Source: Scleroderma bovista (Eukaryota > Basidiomycota > Agaricomycetes > Boletales > Sclerodermataceae). From it: DNA of 37,791 nt. Positions within the stretch are counted from its first letter, which is position 1. Each line of letters begins with the position of its first letter. The stretch covers positions 1 through 37,791 of the forward strand of contig JAYMGJ010000673.1 in assembly GCA_037178675.1 (NCBI GenBank), given 5' to 3'. The notes under the pieces are model-generated. The model was not told the DNA's origin. It did no database searches and was given only the letters and a program-made list of their open reading frames with translations. Positions 1 to 8,376 of the stretch are shown here, in pieces. The translations under genes were made by a program, and so were the position numbers.

Positions 1-542
1 GGCCAATGTCTGAACAGAACTCGAAACTGGTAGGGCAGTGCCCACCGAAGGTCAGGAACAGGGATGTGAGAGTCAATGTAACCATAAAAACGGTCATGAC
101 TAATGAGGGTGAGTTGCTCCTCCCTACTAAGAGGTAGGGGCCTCCTAATATGTCCCATATTTCCACTAAGCGTATCACTGCCGTGGTTTTCCCTTGGGCG
201 ATACATGCGGTAATTCTGCACAGCTTCTCTCCAGTAAAAGTCCACCGACTGGTGAACACTGGGAGGTGCCGTTGTATCAATGGTAACGAGTTCGTCACCA
301 TCGTCAAGGGGATTACTGGTATCAGGGAATAATCCCATATACTCAGCAACGGTAGGAGGAGGAGCAGGTGGCTGCGAGGTAACCAAGAGACGAACTGCAT
401 AACACATGAAGAGTGCGGCTATGTAGTTGTATCTCCAGCATTCAAACCAAAACACAAACAAAGAATATATCATAAGAGATATCACGGCAAAAACAAACAG
501 TAACTCGTGAAGAACTTCAGCTACGAGCTGTCTAAGATTCAT
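1..542 (-). CDS. Unrecognised ORF of an LTR element, N-terminal membrane segments (partial)
   Basis: Reading leftwards from the ATG at 542-540 the frame stays open for 180 codons and runs off the window edge, so the protein is partial at its C-terminus. The first 55 residues are strongly hydrophobic and suggest one or two membrane helices (LLFVFAVISLMIYSLFVFWF, then an IAALFMCYAV stretch). A proline-rich linker (QPPAPPPT) and a soluble, polar region follow. I do not recognise the family. It starts 58 nt downstream of a Copia-type primer-binding site and LTR on the same strand, in the place where gag normally begins, yet it shows no gag or zinc-knuckle features. It could be a captured host gene, an element-specific accessory protein, or a host gene with an LTR inserted upstream. 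The long open frame is certain; the function is unknown. Confidence 0.55.
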   Translation of the reverse strand, partial: MNLRQLVAEVLHELLFVFAVISLMIYSLFVFWFECWRYNYIAALFMCYAVRLLVTSQPPAPPPTVAEYMGLFPDTSNPLDDGDELVTIDTTAPPSVHQSVDFYWREAVQNYRMYRPRENHGSDTLSGNMGHIRRPLPLSREEQLTLISHDRFYGYIDSHIPVPDLRWALPYQFRVLFRHW

Positions 543-600
543 AACAGAACACAGTGACGTAGACAGCACTGCCGTGTATGATCTACTATGGCCTTAAACA

Positions 601-612
601 GGGCTCATAACC
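601..612 (-). other. Primer-binding site (initiator tRNA-Met anticodon arm type)
   Basis: The minus strand reads GGTTATGAGCCC directly after the LTR end. This is the complement of the conserved initiator tRNA-Met anticodon arm, the half-tRNA primer known for Copia-type elements. The same motif lies at 2283-2294 and 3427-3438. Confidence 0.6.
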
Positions 613-983
613 TGTAGCAACAAAACTGGGGCAACAGCAACGGGGTAGCGCAAGCGTACCTTGATAGCTAGTAGCTGGTTCTTGAAGTTGAGTTGTTTGA
701 AGTAGCGAGTAATGAGAGAACAGTTGAACTGTATTGAACTAAAGAACTACAGGGAATCCTACAGGGTATATATACCTGTGGTGCATGGTCTGTGCGTAGA
801 TAAGTATTATTCTCGCCTATTTCACCATATTCCCATATGTAGTAGGTGCAGTTTCCATAACGGTAGTTATCTGGAAACGTGCCTTGTAACGTGCATCAGG
901 TCGTGTTATACACGTGCCTTGCATGTGACAGTTCCAGGTCTCTTGTGGAGCCGGTCATGTGATGTTCCGGTAAACTGGTAACA
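613..983 (-). repeat. Copia-type LTR (5' LTR of the element at 1-612)
   Basis: On the minus strand this 371-bp segment begins TGTTACC and ends CTACA, immediately before the primer-binding site. A TATA-like run (TATATATA) lies near 766-778. It holds several CACGTG/ACGTGC-like motifs. No second copy is in the window, so its boundaries come from the TG...CA ends and the adjacent primer site only. Confidence 0.55.
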
Positions 984-1030
984 GCTACTCCATATCACAT
1001 GTAACTGTGATCTCTGGAATCTCCAAGATT

Positions 1031-1050
1031 AGATAAGATAAGATAAGATG
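1031..1050. repeat. Short GATAA tandem repeat
   Basis: Four consecutive AGATAA/AGATGA units lie between the gag stop codon and the neighbouring LTR. It may be a purine tract of the gag-only element or a microsatellite. GATA-type factors could bind it, but nothing else supports that. Confidence 0.35.
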
Positions 1051-1068
1051 AGATTGTACTTCATCTAA

Positions 1069-1995
1069 TCATGCATTCTTGTTGACAGCACCAGGGGTGT
1101 GGGCCAAGGCACGAGGGTCGATGGTGGGCTCTGGTCCATCGTAGTGGATGTAAGTGGCGAAGGCGGCTTGTTGGGCATTCTCGTGATGAGCGCGAGCCTT
1201 CTTGCCGCCACATCGAGTGCGGCCTCCCTGTCCTTGGGCAGGAGCATTTCCGCTTGCACCACTGTTGGACCCGCCTTGCTGCTGCTGCTGGGTGAACTTT
1301 GGGTCAGCCGGCTTGTGCTTTACAGCGCTAAGCTTGTTGGCCTGGGGGCCCTTACCACCGCCACAGGAAGAGGCACCTTTCTGCTCAAAAGAGAGTGTAG
1401 CGGCCTTGATGATCCCATCAGGCTTGAGGTTTTTGATCTCGTCCGGCGACGTTTGGCTGAGTATCTGTGCTACGACCTCCATAGTGGGAGGGAGCTTGCA
1501 AAGAATAATCATAGCCTGCACAGGGGCAGGGAACTCAAAGCTGGCGTCCTTTAGATAAGTGAAGTGGCTAAGCACCTTGGTGATAGCCGGAGTGGGATGG
1601 GAGCCAGCAGGAATGGTAGTCGAGAGGAGCTTGCTAAGCTCAGTGTAGGCAGAGCCGATACTAGGGGCACCAAAGTTCTTCTTCAGGTGGTCCCAGACTT
1701 CCTTAATGCTGTCGAGACTGGAGACAGCAACCTGGATCGAGGGGGCGAGGCGCAAGGTGATGTTACCGAGCGCTCTCTCGATGTTGTCGTCCCATTCCTT
1801 TTGGTCATCGTGACCGTCAGCAGGTTGCGTTGTCGAGTAGATGTACCATTGGCCTTGTGCCCGAAGGTAGGCCTGCATAGAGGTGTGCCACTGCTGCCAG
1901 TTGGAGCCAGTGAGCACGGGAACCATCTTGTCGAGAGCGCTGGACATGGTGATGTTCTGTTGGGAGTCAACGGAGTCAGCAAGTGAATGCGACAA
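1069..1995 (-). CDS. Ty1/Copia-type Gag (gag-only element)
   Basis: This ORF encodes 308 residues. The N-terminal half has the Copia gag (UBN2/Retrotran_gag) pattern: a GSNWQQWHTSMQAYLRAQ segment near residue 30, an alternation of helices, and an IKEVWDHLKKNFGAPS motif near residue 115. The C-terminal third is low complexity (Gln, Gly, Asn) and then RCGGKKARAHHENAQ, where a CCHC zinc knuckle would be expected; no CX2CX4HX4C is present. No protease, integrase or reverse transcriptase follows: the stop is reached and another element's LTR begins 85 bp further on. Gag packages element RNA into particles. A gag-only, non-autonomous element is the simplest reading, although pol may have been lost when the neighbouring LTR inserted. 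The 5' LTR and primer site lie at 2283-2487. Confidence 0.8.
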   Translation of the reverse strand: MSHSLADSVDSQQNITMSSALDKMVPVLTGSNWQQWHTSMQAYLRAQGQWYIYSTTQPADGHDDQKEWDDNIERALGNITLRLAPSIQVAVSSLDSIKEVWDHLKKNFGAPSIGSAYTELSKLLSTTIPAGSHPTPAITKVLSHFTYLKDASFEFPAPVQAMIILCKLPPTMEVVAQILSQTSPDEIKNLKPDGIIKAATLSFEQKGASSCGGGKGPQANKLSAVKHKPADPKFTQQQQQGGSNSGASGNAPAQGQGGRTRCGGKKARAHHENAQQAAFATYIHYDGPEPTIDPRALAHTPGAVNKNA

Positions 1996-2282
1996 TGGAC
2001 AAGCAAGAAAAGAAGAAACACCTGAGTGCTGGTGAAAGCACTTCTGTCAACAGCTAACTCATGACTAGGGTCATGCCAGCGCAAGTCATCGACGAACTTC
2101 GCTCATACAGGTGCTCAACTATGGAGCTCACTGGTTGGCACAAGTCGTCGACCAACTTTGCCTTGTGGCTGTGCAGGGGCTCAACTAGGAGCTCACTGTG
2201 GTCCACAGCATCAAGCTAGTTAAAGCGACGCTCAGGGAGCTGGAGCACTGCCTGGTGCATTGCTGCACACAGTGTGCTCACA
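1996..2282 (-). other. Untranslated leader of the gag-only element
   Basis: This 287-bp stretch lies between the primer-binding site and the gag ATG. I see no gene in it. It holds a loose duplication: AAGTCGTCGACCAACTTTG-like and AAGTCATCGACGAACTTCG-like segments about 70 bp apart (around 2083 and 2142), each followed by a GCTCAACTA/GGAGCTCACT block. Confidence 0.4.
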
Positions 2283-2294
2283 GGGCTCATAACC
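2283..2294 (-). other. Primer-binding site of the gag-only element
   Basis: GGTTATGAGCCC on the minus strand adjoins the LTR end, as at 601-612. Confidence 0.6.
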
Positions 2295-2487
2295 TGTTGA
2301 AGCAATACCTATATACATAGAGGAACTGCTACTCCAACTCACCTGTTGGGTGGAGTGCACAACCTGAGATGATAGTGGTAGCTGGTCAAGAGCTGTTATA
2401 TTATATAAGTGATGAACACTGTTTATATACAACAAATAGTGTGACACGTGACTGTGACGTGTGACGTGTGACATGTAACATGTAACA
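2295..2487 (-). repeat. 5' LTR of the gag-only Copia element
   Basis: The minus strand starts TGTTACATGTTACATG and ends CAACA at the primer site, a 193-bp LTR. TATATAA-like boxes lie near 2397-2405 and 2423-2430. The upstream end (2440-2487) is built from tandem ACGTGTGAC/ACATGTAAC units, a likely U3 regulatory block. The matching 3' LTR is not evident. Confidence 0.55.
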
Positions 2488-2549
2488 TCTACTCTAAAGA
2501 GGACTATTACTAAGTCTACACTAATATGGGTTGCAGTCTTGTGTGCACT

Positions 2550-3421
2550 TCATTGACAGTTTATGCTGGGTGCACGTGCAACTTCAACAGTTGTCATCCT
2601 GGACGTCCTGTCTGCCAAATTGGAGGCTGGCGAAGCTGTTCCGTCATTCTGATTCACCTCGTGCACAGTGCGCTGCCACTGTCCTCCACTCTCGGCCATC
2701 TCCTGGACATCTCCCCTCAATGTTCCATCTGGCGCGTTTGGCAGGTTACCTGGGGCTTTAGGGTAGTTTAGTATATTGTTTGTACATGGAGTACTGGGGA
2801 TATTGGGGATGCCAGCTGGCATGGTGCCGCTGGGTTTTTTTTGTTGTGGATTTTTGTTGTCTCGAGCTCGGATGTTAGACTAGTAATATAGTCGTTATCC
2901 TGATCTGTGTCATGCGCAATGTGCGGGGCTGCACCAGCTCGTTCAACATCTTTTCCTTCCACAATATTCACGGTGTGCACTGAGTCAGTGCCATCCGACT
3001 TTGAGTGCAAGTCCTCACAGAGAGGCTTGTCATGGTCACTCCATTCTGCTGGAGTCTCGAGAGCTATGGGTTCGAGGTCGCCAAAGATGGCTGCAAGGTG
3101 GCTGAAGAGAGTGTGGGTGAGCTCATGGTGTATGAGTCGCTTGAGAAGAGAATCTGTAATCACTTCAAGTATAATAAATTTTGCCACTGCATTAGATGAG
3201 TTCCAAGCTTTGAGTTCGTGGGAATCGACTGGTTTTGGTGCTGCACCTGTGAGGTGGCTGACTACACCTTCCGCGGCTGCGCTATCGAGGATATGTGTGT
3301 GGTAAAATTTACAGTTTTGAATTTCTCGCGCGAGTTCAGGGAGTTCGAGGACCATTTCACTTGATACTTTCAAGGTATGGGAAAATCCTATTTTCCACAA
3401 GCTGCTTCTTCCACTAGGCAA
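2550..3421 (-). pseudogene. Broken Copia-type gag relic
   Basis: An open frame from about 3421 to 2768 (217 codons; no good ATG at its start, first ATG about 22 codons in) contains NSSNAVAKFIILEVITDSLL followed by a HLAAIFGD motif. This is the usual gag pattern of a W/N-rich helix, a short loop and a (W/F)xxLxxxFG helix. The frame closes at 2768, but another minus-strand frame is open from 2822 to 2550 and overlaps its end, which suggests a frameshift. A primer site lies only a few bases upstream (3427-3438). No pol is present. I read it as a decayed gag; a different non-autonomous element protein is possible. Confidence 0.5.
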
Positions 3422-3426
3422 GAGCG

Positions 3427-3438
3427 GGGCTCATAACC
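3427..3438 (-). other. Primer-binding site of the third Copia remnant
   Basis: GGTTATGAGCCC again adjoins an LTR end on the minus strand. Confidence 0.55.
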
Positions 3439-3699
3439 TCTTGGAAAAAGTGTGTTGGGGGTTGCTGCAGTGGACCTAGAGGACAGAAGCTGTGGTAGGA
3501 AGTTGGTAACCTGTAGTAACTACTACAAGTGAGTATGTGTAGAAATGAGTGTGTAGGACTACTTACCCTCAGTAGATGTTCAAGCTACTGAGTGACTAAT
3601 AGGAAATACTACTGTGTATGTGCGCTCTGAGGGCGTATGTAAGCATCATGTGGTCATGCACCTCAGTACCTAGTAATGCATGCTGGTTAATTTACAACA
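3439..3699 (-). repeat. Copia-type LTR (third remnant)
   Basis: The 261-bp segment lies between the primer site and TGTTGTAAATTAACC (minus strand, start at 3699). Its 3' end, TTTTTCCAAGA, departs from a perfect CA end. About 48 bp of its inner end recur at 28569-28616. Confidence 0.45.
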
Positions 3700-4200
3700 G
3701 CTTACTGATCACTTAAAAAGCCCTTACAAAGCTCTTACCAATCCTTGACAAATTCTGCTTACTCCCCTCCCTTTTTGTACTTTAATGCTGTGTCCCCCCC
3801 ATGTATTTAAACCCCTGGGCTCAGCCCAGTGATAAGAGACCCCTATAGCATGAAATTATCCCTCTCTCAGACTCTCCCAATCAGTATCCCTCCAGTCCTT
3901 GAGTCCTTGTAGGCTTCAGTGAAGGTCTAAAGGCTCAATATCTTCAAGTATATTCAAGTTATTCAAGAACTATCCTTCTTGCTAGGCTCAAGCAGAGTCT
4001 AGGCTTCATTCTTGTCAATCCCCCTTGCCTCTGGACATCTGAGGCATCCCTGTCCCCTTGCTGCACTATCCTCTCTGTGTAGCACCCTGTTCCCAACCAA
4101 CTCCTGTCTGGATTCTGCACAGGAAAACCACCACTCTTTCTTTGTCTATTGGTGTTGTGTTTTGGTTGTTGTTTCAACCTAAACCCTCACTTTGACTCAC
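3700..4200 (+). repeat. Truncated copy of the long-LTR family
   Basis: From CTTACTGATC at 3700 to ACTTTGACTCAC at 4200 the sequence matches the right arm of the inverted repeat (8730-9394), with clear divergence. It keeps the TATTTAAACCCC promoter-like box near 3803, the CTAGGCT...AGTCTAG motif at 3982-4002, and the conserved terminus. The 5' third seen in other copies is missing, so it was truncated at or before the adjoining Copia LTR. Confidence 0.65.
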
Positions 4201-4730
4201 ACCATGGATAGATGGCGGTCAAGATGGATAGCCATTATAGTATGCAGGAACAGTTGTTTATAGTCAATTCACTAACCTCTGCCTTCAACATGCTACTGGA
4301 ACCCACATTGGAAAACCTCCGCATATCCCACAGGTAGATATCCATCCCTGGATAGATGGCAGTCGAGAAGGATTATTATTATGTGGGAGCAGTTTTTTAT
4401 AATTAATACACAAACCTCTGCCTTCAATATGCTACTGGAACCCTCATTGGAAAACCTCCACATATCCACACAGGTGGATATCAATCTGCAGATAGATGGG
4501 GATCAAGATGGATAGCCATTATATTATGTGGGAACAGTTGTTTATAATCAATTCACTAACCTCTTCCTTCAATATGCTACCTGCACCCTCAGTGGAAAAC
4601 ATCTGCATGCCCCCACAGGAGGATATCTATTTGCAGATAGATGGGGCTCAAGATGGATAACCACTGCATTATGTGGGAGTGGTGGTTTATAATCAGTGCA
4701 CTAACCTTTGCCTTCAATATGCTACAAGAA
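4201..4730 (+). repeat. ~145-bp tandem repeat, four units
   Basis: GATAGATGG at about 4206, 4353, 4493 and 4637 marks units of 140-147 bp. Each has CAAGATGGATAGCC, a TTATGTGGGA(A/G)CAGT block, CACTAACCTCTGCCTTCAA and TATGCTAC. The same unit recurs in both orientations at 16880-17420. No coding potential is evident. Confidence 0.75.
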
Positions 4731-5181
4731 GTGAATTTGGATATTGCACCCATGTTATAAGGGTCAGCCCATTTTGTCATTTTATGTTGCAGATGGGCAG
4801 GCCCATGTTGCATTCCCCCATCTCATATGTGTGGGCTCAATAGCTGTTTTCATCATATAAGGGCAGCCCATAGTGTATAATTCATATGATCTGGGTGGGC
4901 TGGTATCTCATTCCCCTATGTCATATGGACCAGCCCATGTCCTCTCTTCCTATTACAGATGGATGGGCCCAAATTACATTCCCCCATCTCGGATGGGCAG
5001 GCCCTATAGCTATCTATGTCACCTATGGGCCAGCCCAGATGTTGTGATGCCATGTGATATGGGTGGGCTGACATATTACCCAGTCCATACATACTTCCTC
5101 ATTGTTGATGGGTTGGCCCAGAACACCTTGTGCCATTGTCACAACCATGTGATGCCTTCTGACTCCACAAGGCCCCTAGTC
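4731..5181. repeat. Degenerate TGGGC/GCCCA-ATATG repeat tract
   Basis: Variants of ATATGGGTGGGCTG and CCAGCCCATG recur every 30-60 bp to about 5130. A similar tract lies at 17690-17880, again next to the ~145-bp repeat. No gene is seen. Confidence 0.45.
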
Positions 5182-5806
5182 TGTTGCAGACTCAAGTCCA
5201 ATCGTGATCGGACACCTCCAATGCTATGTACCCATCTCCACTCCAACTTTTCACACTCTGTCTCCTTTTAGTATATAGTTCCATGCCTATGCCTCCGGTT
5301 ATTGTATGTTCCCAACCCCGTTCTGTCCCTGTCTCCCTTGTTCCCATTTTAGATTAGATCTGATTACTCATAGCTGTGCTCCATTAACCTTTTGATCTGT
5401 TATGCTTATCATCAATCTCCATTCCATGTACCTTACTCATCTGTTTGTCATCCACAGACTTTTAGCTATGTCTCCGCTATGTCTCTCTCTGCTTCTTGGT
5501 TACTGTACATATCCAATGTAAAGTATAAGTACTCTGCATGCTGAGGGGATTGTCCCTCAGTTCAAATATCAGCTTGAATACCTCTCACAAACTCCTCCAT
5601 CTCCACTCTCCGTCTCCATCGCCGTTCGACAACTCCAATTACCTTCAGACCTCTGTTCTCTGAAATATGAGGACTAGTATTCACAAGGGCACAGCACATA
5701 TGCTGAAGCCAACATCCTCAAACCTCCCGCAACTTATCCCTCAGTCCCCAGCCTTCATGCTGAGCTCTGCTGTTGTCAGAGTTCATCAGAGGGAACAGTT
5801 CTGACA
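5182..5806 (+). repeat. Decayed Ty3/Gypsy LTR
   Basis: The 625-bp segment starts TGTTGCAGAC and ends TTCTGACA, almost the length of the intact element's 623-bp LTR. TATAAG at 5524-5529 is followed 35 bp later by AGTTCAAATAT, the probable transcript start, then by a CTCC/TCTCC-rich R-U5 region like that of the intact LTR. The downstream primer site and gag start confirm a 5' LTR. Confidence 0.7.
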
Positions 5807-5808
5807 GT

Positions 5809-5819
5809 ATATTTGAACT
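5809..5819 (+). other. Self-complementary primer-binding site (decayed Gypsy)
   Basis: ATATTTGAACT, two bases after the LTR end, is the exact reverse complement of AGTTCAAATAT at 5559-5569, the expected RNA 5' end. This is the arrangement of self-priming Tf1/sushi-type elements. Confidence 0.65.
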
Positions 5820-5849
5820 CATATTTGCAAATATCCGCTAAATCATATC

Positions 5850-6360
5850 ATGACTAGTTGTTCTATAATCCAGACCCATGCCCAATCTTGTGTGCTCAAA
5901 GATTGTCAGGAGGCACTCAATGTGCCCTCCACTTCGAGGAACAAACTTACTGATGAAGGAGAGTTCCTCTCCTTCTCAAACAGAAACACTCTGCCTGGGG
6001 CTCCCTTACCTGACCCCACAACTCCGACTCCTGCACTGTGCCACCCCAACGACTCTGGAGTTTACTCCACACATTGTTTCGACAATGTCTTGGACATCTA
6101 CAGTGACAGTCACCCTGGTGGCAATGGTGGTGATGGCAGAGATAGCAACCCGCCTTCTCTGAACCCACTGAATATCCCACTACCAGACTTACCTGTCCCT
6201 TCCAACCCAACCCCAACTCAGGACCCCTTACTCCTATTCACATAAGCAGTCCAGGCCCTCACACGTGTCACTACGGCATCCACCGCAGGTGATTCAGTCA
6301 TGGACCCTCGTAAAAGTGGGTCATCGGACATGTACAAATGCCTGCAAAGGTGGGTCTAGC
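5850..6360 (+). pseudogene. Decayed Gypsy gag, N-terminal part
   Basis: An ATG at 5850, 31 bp after the self-primer site, opens 131 codons to a stop at 6243-6245. The product is disordered and rich in Asn, Pro and Gly (PGGNGGDGRDSN), like the N-terminal third of the intact gag at 19196. Beyond the stop the same frame still resembles the intact protein (AVQALTR.. against AIAVNRLSR..), so the stop looks like an in-frame mutation. Similarity ends near 6360, where degenerate repeats begin. The capsid core, zinc knuckle and pol are absent. Confidence 0.5.
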
Positions 6361-6539
6361 TGGTGCTGGCCGGCATACGCAGGATAGCCACAGCCGGCGA
6401 GATCACACTATGCAAATACAGGTGCAGCCTGCATATTGAAATATGGAGCAAGATATTGTAAATATGGTACAGACTGAATGCATGGATGGCTGTAGATAGA
6501 GGGTCGGCTGTGGATCTAAGAAAGCTGCACATGGGGTAA

Positions 6540-7320
6540 GGGCCAGTTGGATTGGTGATATCACACCTGGCATAGGTATGGTACTGGCCTACATATTGAT
6601 GGATTGTATATGTAGTACAGGCCAGCTGAATGTTGGATGTGAGAGAAATGTGATTATGGGTTTGGCTGAGTGAATCAATATGGTAAATAAGGGAAGGGCC
6701 ACCTCATAATCAAAACCTCCGACTGATGTAGCCATGGCACCAGCCAAGGAAGTGGAAGGACATAGATATGGTACAGGCCGTGAGAGGGGTAAGTATGATA
6801 GGTATTGTAGCTATTGGATCGGCCAGATACGACATCACGTGCGGGTATGGTATGGGCCGGAGGAAGTAGATATTGTAAACTTGGGAGGGCCATCTATGTG
6901 TAATCTTGAGGGGAATATGATTATTGGTCTGGCTGAATGATAGTCACATTGTCAATATGGTACAGGCCGCCTCAGGCAAGAATGTTGCAACATATGAGAT
7001 GATGGTATTGGCCGGAGGAGGTAGATATTGTAAACATGGTAGGGGCCACCAGTGTGAAAATCTACCAGGTAACATAGTTAAGGTACCAGCCAAGGATATG
7101 GAGAAGTGTAAATATGGTACAGGCCTGGCTTCCCAATGTTGAGAGTAATGGAGATATGGTATTGGCTGGCCCACGTGCTATTGCCTATGTAGGCCGCATA
7201 GGCAGAAATCTTTACAACAAATGTGGTTATGGGACCAGCCGAAGGAGTAAGCTACTGTAATCCTTGTAAAGGCTGGTGACAATGAATTTATTTTGGGCCA
7301 TGTAGGTCTAGGGCTGGCCA
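6540..7320. repeat. Degenerate repeat tract with ATGGTACAGGCC motifs
   Basis: ATGGTA(C/T)AGGCC or GGCCGG-type motifs occur about every 30-78 bp. Longer blocks repeat too: ACCAGCCAAGGA-AT/AG-GGA at about 6738 and 7083, GGCCGGAGGA-GTAGATATTG at 6853 and 7010, and ATGATTATTGGTCTGGCTGA-like at 6650 and 6915. It is an eroded minisatellite with a higher-order period. No convincing gene lies here. Confidence 0.55.
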
Positions 7321-7322
7321 GT

Positions 7323-8340
7323 GTGAGTCAAAGTGTGGATTTGGGTCCGAGTAATAACCCAAACACAACACCAACAAAGGACTATGAAAAGTGCGAGTGG
7401 TGGTTTACCTCCGTGGTGTCCAGAGAGGATATGCTGAGGAGGGGGAAAGGGGATCTACACCAACAGGGTGATGCAGACAGTGATGCAGGATACTCCTGGG
7501 GTACAGGAGTAATAGAAGACAAAGGGGATAGGGGTCTGGACTCTTCCTAAAGCCTAGGAAGTGTCAAAGCGGGGATTGAGGTGACTGAGACTGAAACAGC
7601 AATACTACACCTAGAGATTGGTGCAGCAAGGGGACAAGGGGGCTCCTGATGTCCAGAAGCAATGAGAGATGAAGGATTGACTGGCTAGACTCCGCTTGAG
7701 CCTAGAGAAATACTTGGACTTGAATGGATTGAATAAACTTGAGATATCAGAGCCTTTAGACCTTCACTGAAGCCTACAAGACTCAAAGAGCTGAGGGGAT
7801 ACTGACTGAGAGAGTCTGAGAGAGGGATAATTTCGTGCAATTGGGTTTCTTTTCACTGGGCTGAGCCCAGGGGTTTAAATACATGGGGGGGCACAGCATT
7901 AAAGTACAAAAAGAGAAGGGAGTAAGCAGAATTTGTCAAGGATTGGTAAGGGATTGGTAAGAGCTTTGTAAGGGGTTTGTAAGCGATCAGTAAGCATGGG
8001 ATAAGCAGGAATGAGTAAGCATAGGGAGCATGAATAAGCTGCTGAGTAAAGGAATGAGTAAGCTGCATGACAAGATTGATTGGTAAGGGAGTGAGTCATC
8101 AGCTGAGTAATATACCCAAAATGTGAAAGGGATAGAGTAATACTGATGACAAGAGAGCATCAGTAAGCAAGGGATGAGTCACTGCACAGCAGAAGGAGTC
8201 ATTGATGCACAGCCTAAGAAGTTTGATGGGGGGCTGTGTACCATCAGGAATTTGATGGGACAAGAATGGGGAAGATCTGAGATAAATAGGGGGATTGATC
8301 CGAGACAAAACAGCCACAAGAAGGGTACCAGGGGTCCAGA
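7323..8340 (-). repeat. Left arm of ~1-kb inverted repeat (long-LTR family)
   Basis: This arm is the reverse complement of 8377-9394; bases x and 16717-x pair. The two arms look nearly identical except for about eight mismatches within the outer 30 bp (7328-7345). On the minus strand it has TATTTAAACCCCTGGG near 7884, the CTAGGCT...AGTCTAG motif at 7685-7705, and ends TTTGACTCACA. Short ORFs here mirror those of the other arm and are not taken as genes. Confidence 0.85.
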
Positions 8341-8376
8341 GGTCTTTTGGGGGGTCAGCATATACTAAGGATATAC
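8341..8376. other. 36-bp asymmetric spacer at the centre of the inverted repeat
   Basis: The spacer begins GGTCTTTTGGGGGGTCAGCA and separates the two arms. It has no obvious LTR termini, so both arms lack a proper TG 5' end. Confidence 0.7.

Noticed and set aside
601..612. A genuine initiator tRNA gene fragment
   Set aside because: Only about 12 bases match, in three places, each next to LTR ends; this fits primer sites, not a tRNA gene.
1099..1986. Plus-strand frames opposite the Copia gag
   Set aside because: They are shadows of the minus-strand gag, which has the family motifs.
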